Below, piece by piece: positions 53,175-60,784 of a DNA stretch of 64,000 nucleotides. The DNA is taken from positions 3,348,001 to 3,412,000 of the forward strand of contig OZ242042.1 in assembly GCA_965204905.1 (NCBI GenBank), written 5' to 3'. The position numbers were made by a program, and so were the translations under genes. The notes below the pieces were generated by a model that saw nothing but the letters and a program-made list of their open reading frames with translations, was not told the origin of the DNA and did no database searches. This DNA is from Bin87 sp965204905. Its GTDB lineage: Bacteria; Chloroflexota; Dehalococcoidia; Lucifugimonadales; UBA3495. Position 1 is the first letter of the stretch, and each line of letters begins with the position of its first letter.

Positions 53175-54254
53175 ATGGCCGACATTTTCGATAAGTTGCA
53201 GCCCATTGTGGAGCGGTATCGCGCCATCGAAACCGAGATGGCCCAACCCGAGGTTGCCGCCGATTACGCTCGTTTGGGCGAACTGAATCGCGAACGCTCC
53301 GGCCTCGAAGACCTGGTTGGCATCGACGTGGAGCATCGCAAGCTGGCCGAGGAGCAGGCCGACCTGCGCGCGCTCATCACCGAGGGCGGCGACCCCGAAC
53401 TGGTCGAAATGGCCCAGCTCGAACTGGAGGATGTGGAAACCCGTCTCTCCGACCTCGCCCAGCGGCTGCGCATCGCCCTCCTGCCTAAGGACCCCAACGA
53501 CGAGCGCGACGTAATCGTCGAGATCCACGCCGCCGCCGGCGGTCAGGAAGCTTCACTGTTCGCCTCCGATCTCTACCGCATGTACCAGCGCTATGCTCAG
53601 GAGCAGGGCTGGAGCGTCGATATCCTGGATTCCAACCCGTCCGACCTGGGCGGGTTCAGCCGCATCGCGTTCTCCGTCGATGGCCGCAACGCCTTCAGCA
53701 AGCTCAAGTTCGAGGCCGGCGTCCATCGCGTCCAGCGCGTCCCCGAAACCGAGGCGCAGGGCCGCATCCACACCTCAACCGCCACGGTGGCCGTACTGCC
53801 CCAGGCCGATGAAGTCGAGGTCAACATCAAAGAAGACGACCTCCGCATCGACATCTTCCACGCCGGCGGACACGGCGGGCAAAACGTCAACAAGGTCGCC
53901 ACCGCCGTGCGCATCGTCCACGAGCCTACCGGCATCATGGTCGTCTGTCAGGACGAACGCTCGCAGTACAAGAACAAGTCCAAGGCCATGACCATCCTGC
54001 GCAGCCGGCTCTACTCCGCCGAGCAGGAGCGCCACCAGGCCGAGATCTCCAGCAACCGCAAAGCCCAGATCGGCAGCGGCGACCGCAGCGAGAAAATCCG
54101 CACCTACAACTACCCCCAGGATCGCATCACCGACCACCGCATCAGCCAGTCCATCCACGGGATGCAGCGCCTCATGGACGGTGGCCTCAACGATATTATC
54201 GACCGCCTCATCGCCGACGACCAGGAGCGTGGTCTGGCCGCCATCTCATCGTGA
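53175..54254 (+). CDS. prfA: Peptide chain release factor 1
   Basis: This 359-aa RF1 stops translation at UAA and UAG. The catalytic GGQ is at residues 234-236 (AGGHGGQNVN). The stop-codon recognition tripeptide reads PET (RVPETEAQGRIHTS), a form of the RF1 PxT motif. RF1 features include GSGDRSEKIRTYNYPQ. A GTG at 53166 is 3 codons upstream; MADIFDKL is the usual RF1 beginning. The prmC gene follows, the normal pairing, since PrmC methylates the GGQ glutamine. Confidence 0.93.
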   Translation: MADIFDKLQPIVERYRAIETEMAQPEVAADYARLGELNRERSGLEDLVGIDVEHRKLAEEQADLRALITEGGDPELVEMAQLELEDVETRLSDLAQRLRIALLPKDPNDERDVIVEIHAAAGGQEASLFASDLYRMYQRYAQEQGWSVDILDSNPSDLGGFSRIAFSVDGRNAFSKLKFEAGVHRVQRVPETEAQGRIHTSTATVAVLPQADEVEVNIKEDDLRIDIFHAGGHGGQNVNKVATAVRIVHEPTGIMVVCQDERSQYKNKSKAMTILRSRLYSAEQERHQAEISSNRKAQIGSGDRSEKIRTYNYPQDRITDHRISQSIHGMQRLMDGGLNDIIDRLIADDQERGLAAISS

Positions 54255-54257
54255 CCT

Positions 54258-54297
54258 GTCCCCTCTCCCTTGATGGGAGAGGGCTAGGGTGAGGGTG
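54258..54297. repeat. CCCTCTCCC/GGGAGAGGG hairpin repeat, copy between prfA and prmC
   Basis: CCCCTCTCCCTTGATGGGAG, then AGGGCTAGGGTGAGGG, separates prfA and prmC. It resembles the element at 12855-12892. Confidence 0.7.
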
Positions 54298-54328
54298 ATC
54301 CCAGACCTCTGCCGCTTCCCCATCCTTC

Positions 54329-55201
54329 ATGCCCAGCCTACGCGACGTAATCCAGGCCACCCACCGCACACTGGAATCGGCCGGCATCCCCGATGCCCGG
54401 CTGGAGGCCGAAGTCATGGTGATGGACGTCATGCGGATGCCCCGCCAGGCCATCTTCGCCGAGCAGGAATCCCAGGTCGGACCCCAGCAGGAGGCCCAAC
54501 TCGCTGCCATCGTGGAGCGACGCCTTGCCCGCGAGCCTCTGGCCTACATCCTCAACTACCGCGAGTTCTACGGCGTCAACCTGCTGGTCAACCCGGACGT
54601 GCTCATCCCGCGCCCGGAAACCGAAACCCTGGTAGAACACGCCCTGTTCATGGCGCTCATGGGCATGGAGAGCCGCGAGTTGGTCATCGCCGATGTTGGC
54701 ACCGGCACCGGCGCCATCGCCGTCAACCTCGCCATCCACCTGCCCGCCGCCCGCATCTACGCCAGCGACGCCTTTGATCCCACGCTGGACGTGGCCGCCT
54801 ACAACGTGCGGATGCACAACGTCGCCGACCGCGTCACCCTCCTCAAGGGCGACCTGCTGGAATCCCTGCCGGAACCCGTGGACGTGATCGCCGCCAACCT
54901 GCCCTACCTGCCCACCGACCGCATACCCACGCTACAGCCGGAAATCCAGTGGGAGCCGGTGGTGGCCCTGGACGGCGGCCCCGACGGTCTCGACCACGTC
55001 CGCCGCCTGATCGCCCAGGCCGCCGAGCCGGACCGACTCAAACCCCACGGCGTCATCCTGCTGGAAATGGACCCGGAGCAGATGGACGAAGCCCGACGCC
55101 TGGCATCGGAAACGTTCCCCAACGCCGAAATCACCGTGGAGCCTGATCTATCCGGCCGCGACCGAGTGCTATCCGTCAGCCTCGCCGGCGGGTACGACTG
55201 A
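54329..55201 (+). CDS. prmC: Release factor glutamine N5-methyltransferase
   Basis: This 290-aa protein has the PrmC layout: a helical N-terminal domain (ARLEAEVMVMDVM), RPETETLVEHAL, SAM motif I ADVGTGTGAIAVNLA, and the catalytic motif. It methylates the GGQ Gln of release factors. In this copy the catalytic NPPY is NLPY (AANLPYLP): the first Pro is Leu. The change keeps Asn, second Pro and Tyr that bind the target amide, so activity may remain. It follows prfA in the same direction. Confidence 0.9.
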   Translation: MPSLRDVIQATHRTLESAGIPDARLEAEVMVMDVMRMPRQAIFAEQESQVGPQQEAQLAAIVERRLAREPLAYILNYREFYGVNLLVNPDVLIPRPETETLVEHALFMALMGMESRELVIADVGTGTGAIAVNLAIHLPAARIYASDAFDPTLDVAAYNVRMHNVADRVTLLKGDLLESLPEPVDVIAANLPYLPTDRIPTLQPEIQWEPVVALDGGPDGLDHVRRLIAQAAEPDRLKPHGVILLEMDPEQMDEARRLASETFPNAEITVEPDLSGRDRVLSVSLAGGYD

Positions 55202-55202
55202 A

Positions 55203-55649
55203 TCACCCAATGGCCCGGTTGCTCTGGAGCAGCCAGTTGGCATCCAGTTCCAGGTCATCGCGGCAGATCTTGATGAAGTCGCCCACGTCGCCGATGTAAG
55301 GAGCCTCTCCGCGGCAGCGCCGCAGATACTCCACCACCACCGCCAGGTTCATCGCGCCGTTGGCGTCCACGAACGGCGATTCCTGCGCCTCGGCCGCCTC
55401 GGTCAACTCCCATCGGCCCGGGCCGGTTCCCTGGTTGTTGAACCAGTCCCGTTTCAGCACTCCGTCAACGTCTGGTTTCCGGTCTCCCATCGCCAGTTCC
55501 ACCGCCTGCCACAGTTGGGCGCGCCGTATTGGCTCACCGCGGGTGACCAGCACGTCGCGAATGATCTTGCTCGCCATCAGCGTGATGTTGTCGTCGAAGC
55601 GGACGGCATAGTCTGAATCGGCATTAGTATCAACGGTAGGGGTTGCCAT
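55203..55649 (-). CDS. Hypothetical protein
   Basis: This 148-aa soluble protein starts at an ATG after AGGAGAA. The middle (ASKIIRDVLVTRGEPIRRAQLW, AVELAMGDRKPDVDGVLKRDWF) looks like a winged-helix or HARE-type DNA-binding fold. The C-terminal part (NLAVVVEYLRRCRGEAPYIGD) is helical. No firm family is recognised. The gene is convergent with prmC, with only one base between stops. Confidence 0.55.
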   Translation of the reverse strand: MATPTVDTNADSDYAVRFDDNITLMASKIIRDVLVTRGEPIRRAQLWQAVELAMGDRKPDVDGVLKRDWFNNQGTGPGRWELTEAAEAQESPFVDANGAMNLAVVVEYLRRCRGEAPYIGDVGDFIKICRDDLELDANWLLQSNRAIG

Positions 55650-55745
55650 GTGTTCTCCTGGGGTTGGGGTGAAGCCTTCATAGTGATGCGCACTGCCGTT
55701 GCGCATCACTATCATCAATTATGTTGCCCGATGGCGCGGGCGCCG

Positions 55746-57269
55746 TCAAGACAACCCCGTGATCTCCAGCGTCCGTACCTCATCGGCCTCAAAATCCGCC
55801 ACGCGGATGGCGTGGTTGTTAGTGTCCGCGATGTAGAGCAGCGGCTGCCGGCCATTCTCGAAAACGGCGAAACTCAGGCCGCTGGGTTCGCTGAACGTCG
55901 CCAGCCTGCCCGCGCCGTCGTGGAGGCCCATCGCGCCGGAACCCAACACCGTCTGCACCGAGCGCATGATCGGCAGCACCTTCTTGATCTTGTGGTTGTA
56001 GGTATCGGCGATGAACAGCTCGCCTTCGTGCCACTCGATACCGATGGGATGCTGCAACCGGACGTTGTGCTCCACACCGTCCCGGTCGCCGAACGCAAAC
56101 AGGTCGATACCCACCAGCGTCGCCACGCGGCCGGTCACCGGGTCAATGCCGGCGCTGCGCACGCTGCTGGTCTCGGAGTCCGCGAAGTACAGGATCGGAC
56201 TGCCGCCCCGGTCGCTGCCCACCACGATGCCGCTGGGCTGGGCCAGCGTCGCCTGGGCCAACGGCCCGTTGTCGATGTTCTCGCCGCCGGTGCCGGCATG
56301 GGGGCATACCATCCCGTCGGACAGCGACAGCCGCCATAGCTGGTGAGTGCCGGCCATGGCGATGTACAGCACGCCCTCATGATGCGTCAGGTCCCACGGG
56401 CTGCTCAGCGCGATCTGCGTTCCCGGGCCGGACGCCCGGCGGTCGTGTCCCTGCTGCCCCGTGCCGGCAATGGTATCCACCGTGCCGGCGGCAAGGTTCA
56501 CACGGCGGATGGCGTGGTTCTCGGTGTCGGCCACGTACAGCGTATCCCCCACCAACTCCATACCCTGCGGATGGTTGAACGCGGCGTTGGCATAGTCGCC
56601 GTCCGCGAAGTCCTCAGCTCCCGACCCGATCACGGCCTGCGTCTGGCCGTCTAGGTCCGTTACCACAATCCGGTTGTGATTGGTGTCCGCAATGAACAGA
56701 CGGTTGCCCGGCCCGTCGGCGAGCACCTTGCCGGGAAAAGCCAGCGCGGTTTCCTCAACGGCCTCCGGCGTAAGGCCCAGATCACGGCGGTCGATCAGCC
56801 CCTGCCCGTCAAACTCGGCGACCATCCGCCCGATCAGATCATCAAAGGCTTCGTAGGGCAGCTCGCCCTCGTGCTTGCCGATTACCTTGCCCTCGGGGTC
56901 AACGAACATCAGCGTGGGCCAGGCGCGACAGGCGTACTGCCGCCACACCTCGAACTCGGCATCGTTGACGATGGGATGTTTCAGCTCGTAGCGTTGGGCG
57001 GCCAGCAGCACGTTGTCGGCGTACTTCTCGTTGGGGAACTTGGCGGAGTGGACCCCGATGACCACCAGCTCGTCCGCGTACTTCTCTTCCATTTTCCGCA
57101 ACTGCGGAAACACATGGACGCAGTTGATTCAACAGTAGGTCCAGAAGTCCAGGATCACCACCTTGCCGCGCAGGTCGGCCATGCTCAGGGGCCGGTCGGT
57201 GTTGATCCATTCGACGCTGTCAGGGAAATCCGGCGCGTTCACCGTGCCGGCGAAAGACTGGGTGGCCAT
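55746..57269 (-). CDS. Thioredoxin-like/NHL-repeat selenoprotein (in-frame TGA read as Sec)
   Basis: The full gene runs from an ATG at 57269 (after GGAGG) to 55746, 507 residues, and contains one in-frame TGA at 57131-57129 (codon 47). Without recoding, only the downstream part from 57113 would be seen. Residues 1-150 are a thioredoxin-like domain (GKVVILDFWTYC-U-INCVH). Related proteins such as NHLRC2 have CCINC here, so Sec47 replaces the first Cys of the CxxC active site. Residues about 155-505 form NHL repeats of a beta-propeller (LFIADTNHNRIV, LYVADTENHAIRRV). It is likely a thiol-disulfide redox enzyme. A SECIS-like hairpin follows the TGA. Sec insertion is inferred; the selA, selB, selC and selD genes are not in the window. 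Confidence 0.8.
57093..57110 (-). promoter_or_regulatory. Candidate bacterial SECIS hairpin
   Basis: In the mRNA, UUUCCGC-AGUU-GCGGAAA forms a perfect 7-bp stem with a four-base loop. The stem begins 18 bases after the UGA, and the loop begins 25 bases after it, within the known 16-37 base range for bacterial SECIS elements. The loop contains GU, as in the E. coli fdhF SECIS loop. Confidence 0.75.
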
Positions 57270-57383
57270 GGGTTAAGCCTCCATTTTCAAATTAGACCCG
57301 TCATTCCGGCGAAAGTCGCAGATGCGCTTATGGCGTGCCGGAATCCAGGACGCAGCGGGCGCCGGCCAGTGTACACGATGACG

Positions 57384-58184
57384 CTAATCGCCGCGTTGTT
57401 GGCGCACTTCGCGGGCGCGGTCGATGATGCGTTGCGCGTCGGCAACGGTTCGCGCCCGGTAGTCGGGCAAGTCGGTTAACCGGGGATGTCGGGGTGGTCC
57501 ATACACCTGCTCACCGGCGTATTGGGTGTAGACGTCGGGCGACACGCCGAGGGCATATTCCCGCAGTTCCGAGTCGATTCGCCTGATGTGTCCCAGCAGG
57601 TGCCCGATATTGTGGGTGCGTCGGTAGCTCGCCCTGTGGGCTTCCAACAAGGCTTTCATGGCGTGTTCTAACGTGTTCTGCGCCTGTTGACCAATCGCTA
57701 AATCGGCTGCGTTGTTTTCCGCGCCTAATTCGAACATATACAGGTGCGCTTCAGCATGGCGCAGCCGTTCGTCGTAAGGACTCCAATCGTACTCACACTC
57801 GGTTGCCCCATCTTCGTAGCACGAGGAATCGCGCTGATTAGGGTCTTGCGACATGAACACGCCATCCTTCACAGCATTGGTTTCCAGGCTGTTGACGTAG
57901 CGACGGTTGTGCCGGAACTCGTCCAGAGTGCGCCAGACCAACTGCACTGGCACTTCTCGACCGTAAGCCGAGCGAACTACGCTCTCGACCCACTCGTTAA
58001 CCGGCCCTTGGGATTCGTCGTCCGGGGCCGTATCACCAAGCAGCATGATGTCGATGTCCGACCGGTACTCTTCGTAGTCTCCCCGCGCGCGGGAACCGAA
58101 CAGGATTGTGGCCAACGGTCGTTCCCGTTCGTGCACGGCTTGCGCCACGCTCAGCGCGCGCGGGTCGCAAGTAGCGGCAGTCAT
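57384..58184 (-). CDS. Fused nucleotidyltransferase (MNT)-HEPN protein, copy 3
   Basis: This 266-aa paralogue has GS at 30-31 (LFGSRARGDYEE) and D43/D45 (SDIDIMLL). It shares VPVQLVWRTLDEFRHNRRYV with copy 1, and both have a C-terminal HEPN domain (ALEHALKALLEAH in copy 1, TLEHAMKALLEAH here, THNIGHLLGHIRR). It starts 16 bases after the stop of a sugar-binding-like protein gene, so they may be co-transcribed. The likely biochemical role is as for the other two copies. All three are intact, suggesting retained function. Confidence 0.75.
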   Translation of the reverse strand: MTAATCDPRALSVAQAVHERERPLATILFGSRARGDYEEYRSDIDIMLLGDTAPDDESQGPVNEWVESVVRSAYGREVPVQLVWRTLDEFRHNRRYVNSLETNAVKDGVFMSQDPNQRDSSCYEDGATECEYDWSPYDERLRHAEAHLYMFELGAENNAADLAIGQQAQNTLEHAMKALLEAHRASYRRTHNIGHLLGHIRRIDSELREYALGVSPDVYTQYAGEQVYGPPRHPRLTDLPDYRARTVADAQRIIDRAREVRQQRGD

Positions 58185-58200
58185 AGCGCCACCCTTATAC

Positions 58201-58725
58201 CTACTGCGGAGGCTGCGACTCGAAGGCCAGGTAGGCGTAGCGCATGAAGATGGAGCCTACCGGCTCGCCCAGCGGCGCGTTGGCGACCAGCACCGCGATG
58301 ACGTGCTCCTCGCCCGGCTCGCCTGGCTCTTCCACCAGCACGCGCTTGGCCGTGTTGTTGCCCGTCACCACGCCGATGTTGCGGTCAATCTTGCCGTCTA
58401 TGAACACCTCGCCGTAGTTGTCAACGTTGGTCTCAAACCACACGCGGCAGGTGTTCACGTCCTGGCCCTTGACGGTCTCCGGCATGGTGAACCGCAGCCG
58501 GTACCAGGCGAACGTGAATCCGACGGAATAGCGTTTCTGAAAGTCCGCGCCGCTCTCCCAGCCGGAGTCGTCGTAGTCGGGCAGGCGGGCGTCGCTGCCG
58601 CGCTTCTCGGCAACCAGGCCCTGGTTGGGCTCGCCGGGTTCCAGACCCTGCGCCACGCGCCAGCCGTCGGACTTTATAACGGCCAGGTCCTCTTTCTGTT
58701 CAAGGTCAAGTGCTACTCGGGGCAT
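58201..58725 (-). CDS. Galactose-binding-domain-like protein
   Basis: This 174-aa protein resembles the beta-sandwich domain that precedes family 2 glycoside hydrolases: FTFAWYRLRFTMPE, CRVWFETNVDNYGEVFIDGKI and HVIAVLVANAP. No catalytic domain is attached. It is soluble, without a signal peptide. A sugar- or ligand-binding role is plausible but unproven. The start codon follows AAGGAG at a short distance. Confidence 0.6.
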   Translation of the reverse strand: MPRVALDLEQKEDLAVIKSDGWRVAQGLEPGEPNQGLVAEKRGSDARLPDYDDSGWESGADFQKRYSVGFTFAWYRLRFTMPETVKGQDVNTCRVWFETNVDNYGEVFIDGKIDRNIGVVTGNNTAKRVLVEEPGEPGEEHVIAVLVANAPLGEPVGSIFMRYAYLAFESQPPQ

Positions 58726-58775
58726 GGAGAACTCCTTATCGGATTAGGTGTCGATTGCGGTGAAAGTAGCAAGTT

Positions 58776-59048
58776 TCAAACCTGCTCCACATGGCTGGGT
58801 TTTGCGCGGTACTTCGCTACGATGGCGTCCACAAACGGTTTGAGTACATGCTCGGCGAGTTCGATACGCACGCCTTCGGCCACGGAACCGTCTTCTTTGT
58901 TGTAAAAGACGACCACACCCTTTGCGATTGTTTCGCCCTCCCCGAGCTGTTTTCCGCTGTCGATCCATAGTGATTGAGTTTCGGGGAAATACTTTACCAC
59001 CGGTTCAGGTTCAGAAAACTCCTCTGGATTCATTGCTCGTTTTGCCAT
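58776..59048 (-). CDS. DUF2283-like small protein, possible antitoxin
   Basis: This 90-aa protein begins MAKRAMNPEEFSEPEP. Its YFPETQSLWIDSG stretch resembles the DUF2283 pattern YDpe.DaLyI. GGAGGAAGG precedes the ATG. The gene overlaps the end of the upstream 110-aa gene by 19 bases, a layout seen in small toxin-antitoxin pairs. The antitoxin role is inferred from layout and loose similarity only. Confidence 0.55.
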   Translation of the reverse strand: MAKRAMNPEEFSEPEPVVKYFPETQSLWIDSGKQLGEGETIAKGVVVFYNKEDGSVAEGVRIELAEHVLKPFVDAIVAKYRAKPSHVEQV

Positions 59049-59362
59049 GGCCTTCCTCCGTATCTTTGCGCCAACCTGCGGTCCATGTAAGCGGTGTGAA
59101 ACAGCCCTGCTTCCGGATCTCCCACGAATACCAACCTTATCCACTGCGAGGCTGGCTGGACACGACCTACCAGAATCGTCATCCGTGTCCCTCCCCTGTA
59201 TTCCTCGAATCGTTCGTAAGGTTCGAATATGATTTGCATAACCCATTCAGGAAGAATATCAGGATGCCTTTCCGTAGCGGAAACCCCGTGCATTTCCGTT
59301 TTGGGCAAATCTTCATAGGCTTGACACAATCGACGATATTCTTCTGCCTGATTGTACGACAT
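59030..59362 (-). CDS. Small protein, possible toxin partner of DUF2283-like gene
   Basis: This 110-aa protein has HPDILPEWVMQIIFEPYERF, GTRMTILVGRVQPASQWIRL and YMDRRLAQRYGGRPW. The sequence resembles small uncharacterised proteins encoded with DUF2283 partners. Conserved-looking His, Glu and Arg residues could form an RNase-like site, but no domain is firmly recognised. It overlaps its partner by 19 bases. Confidence 0.5.
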   Translation of the reverse strand: MSYNQAEEYRRLCQAYEDLPKTEMHGVSATERHPDILPEWVMQIIFEPYERFEEYRGGTRMTILVGRVQPASQWIRLVFVGDPEAGLFHTAYMDRRLAQRYGGRPWQNEQ

Positions 59363-59394
59363 GGCGACAACCGATCTCAGGCTGACAATCAGAC

Positions 59395-59422
59395 GTAGGA
59401 GCGAATGATTATTCGCCCCTAC
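59395..59422. repeat. Hairpin repeat (GTAGGGGCG family), copy 6
   Basis: GTAGGAGCGAAT-gatt-ATTCGCCCCTAC has one mismatch and the same core as the copy at 17331-17358. It lies between two minus-strand genes. Confidence 0.8.
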
Positions 59423-59534
59423 ACTGTTTACGCCTTCAAATGCTACGCAAAGAACTCCAGAGTCCGCGGCCAGCGGCGGTGTTCACCCACGCCGTGGTGG
59501 CAAGCGCATCGCTGGTGAGAGCGCGCCTACCTGC

Positions 59535-59885
59535 CTACGCCATCGGTTCCAGCAAGCCGACGAACCGCTCTACTACATCCAATGCATCGGCGACATCCGC
59601 AGCTGAGTCAACGTTCTCGTAAAAGTTGTAATGCAGGTGATTGGCGGCCCGTAAAAGCCGGGTCAGGCCCATGCTGGGATTTTCGTCGGTCAAACGCCGC
59701 ACCACCACCCAGATATGCCGGTGGGTCTTGTGTTCCCAGCCTCTGCGGTCGGCGATGGCCTTGACTATCTGGGCAGTGGCACCCCAGCCTTTTTCGGAAG
59801 CCTGCCTGAGGTCGCCCGCCGCCAGTTCCGCCCTGGCCTGCGCCAGCAACTGCCGGCTTGCCGCTTGGTAAGTCTGCGTCGTCAC
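59535..59885 (-). CDS. PaREP1-like (HEPN-related) protein
   Basis: This 116-aa helical protein resembles the PaREP1/PaREP8 group, a HEPN-like family: ASEKGWGATAQIVKAIADRR in the middle, then HLHYNFYENV and VVERFVGLLEP at the end. The GTG at 59885 follows GGAGGA with good spacing; an ATG at 60008 extends the frame but lacks a site. The function is not established. No obvious MNT partner lies beside it. Confidence 0.65.
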   Translation of the reverse strand: MTTQTYQAASRQLLAQARAELAAGDLRQASEKGWGATAQIVKAIADRRGWEHKTHRHIWVVVRRLTDENPSMGLTRLLRAANHLHYNFYENVDSAADVADALDVVERFVGLLEPMA

Positions 59886-60301
59886 GTGTCCTCCGTAACC
59901 GTCTGGCAGACAAACATTCCGCGTTGGTATGCCATTGATAGGATTGTAGCACACCGCCCCATCAGCCCACGGCCCAATGACACTTCCACCCTTGCCCACA
60001 CCCTCCATCCATCCTTACCATTTAACTAGCCAACCACCCAACTCACGCTCATGGTGCGGTATGTCCGCCTCTGGCGAGTCGAACCACTAGCCTGTCCAAT
60101 GTCCAACTCCAATCACCGCTCCCCCAAACCCTCCCACTGGCCCGCCAAAACCGTCAATATCACCCTCAAAACTGCCCGCGCCACCCCCATTTACCCCCGC
60201 GTCGCACCCTGCCGCCCTACTCAAATGACCAGAAATGAGCGGAAATGAGCGGGATTTCGCCAAAATCGCCACATTCAGACCATCAACCCCGAGGCATTCC
60301 C
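59886..60301. other. Intergenic region with conserved leader, copy B (60139-60258)
   Basis: The stretch at 60139-60258 (GGCCCGCCAAAACC to AATGAGCGGGATTT) aligns closely with the leader of the paralogous gene at 26278-26610. It includes two direct repeats of AAATGAGCGG. In this copy only about 45 bases separate it from the start codon. No other gene is seen. Confidence 0.5.
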
Positions 60302-60634
60302 ATGACCATCTCCCAAATCCGCAGCCGGATCGACGCCCTCAAGCGCAAGTTCGCCCCCGAACTCGCCATCCTCAAGCTCCGCCGCATCGCCGATGCCGTC
60401 TCCGACGACTGGGACCCTTCCGAGCCTCCCGAACCCGCCGACGTCATCGGGCGCATCGCCGATGCCGGCTTCCGACTCCCTAGATTTATGTGGCTCCGCC
60501 GCTACCTCGATGACATCCGACGCCAGGAGGACGTCCCCGAGCCTGAATCAATCGTCCTCCAGTTACTCCCCTGGGCCGACCACAAACGCTACCGCGCCTT
60601 CCTCCTCCGGGACCTGCCCGCCACCACACCCTAG
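60302..60634 (+). CDS. Small conserved protein of unknown function, copy B
   Basis: This 110-aa protein begins MTISQIRSRIDALKRKFAP and is the same length as copy A at 26278-26610. They share DPSEPPEPADV, RIADAGFRL and DVPEPESIV. GAGG lies 8 bases before the ATG. It is soluble, with a basic helical N-terminus. The conserved leader upstream argues for a real, regulated gene or a small mobile unit. Its function is unknown. Confidence 0.6.
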   Translation: MTISQIRSRIDALKRKFAPELAILKLRRIADAVSDDWDPSEPPEPADVIGRIADAGFRLPRFMWLRRYLDDIRRQEDVPEPESIVLQLLPWADHKRYRAFLLRDLPATTP

Positions 60635-60784
60635 CCATGCCATCAAACCGCCTGAAACGGAACGCCACCGTGACCGAACCCATACATTGCCGGGCGCTGG
60701 GCACATGTATAGAATGATCCAACGTTGTCATATTGCCCCGATTCTGTAATTATCAACGACAAAACCAATTTGGAGAGTACATCG

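Noticed and set aside
55746..57113. Treating the NHL gene as starting at 57113
   Set aside because: It would lack the thioredoxin N-terminus and active site. The frame upstream of the TGA is clearly part of the same domain.
60061..60100. Possible tRNA remnant (GGTTCGACTCGCC on the minus strand)
   Set aside because: The T-loop-like sequence has no matching stems or anticodon arm around it.
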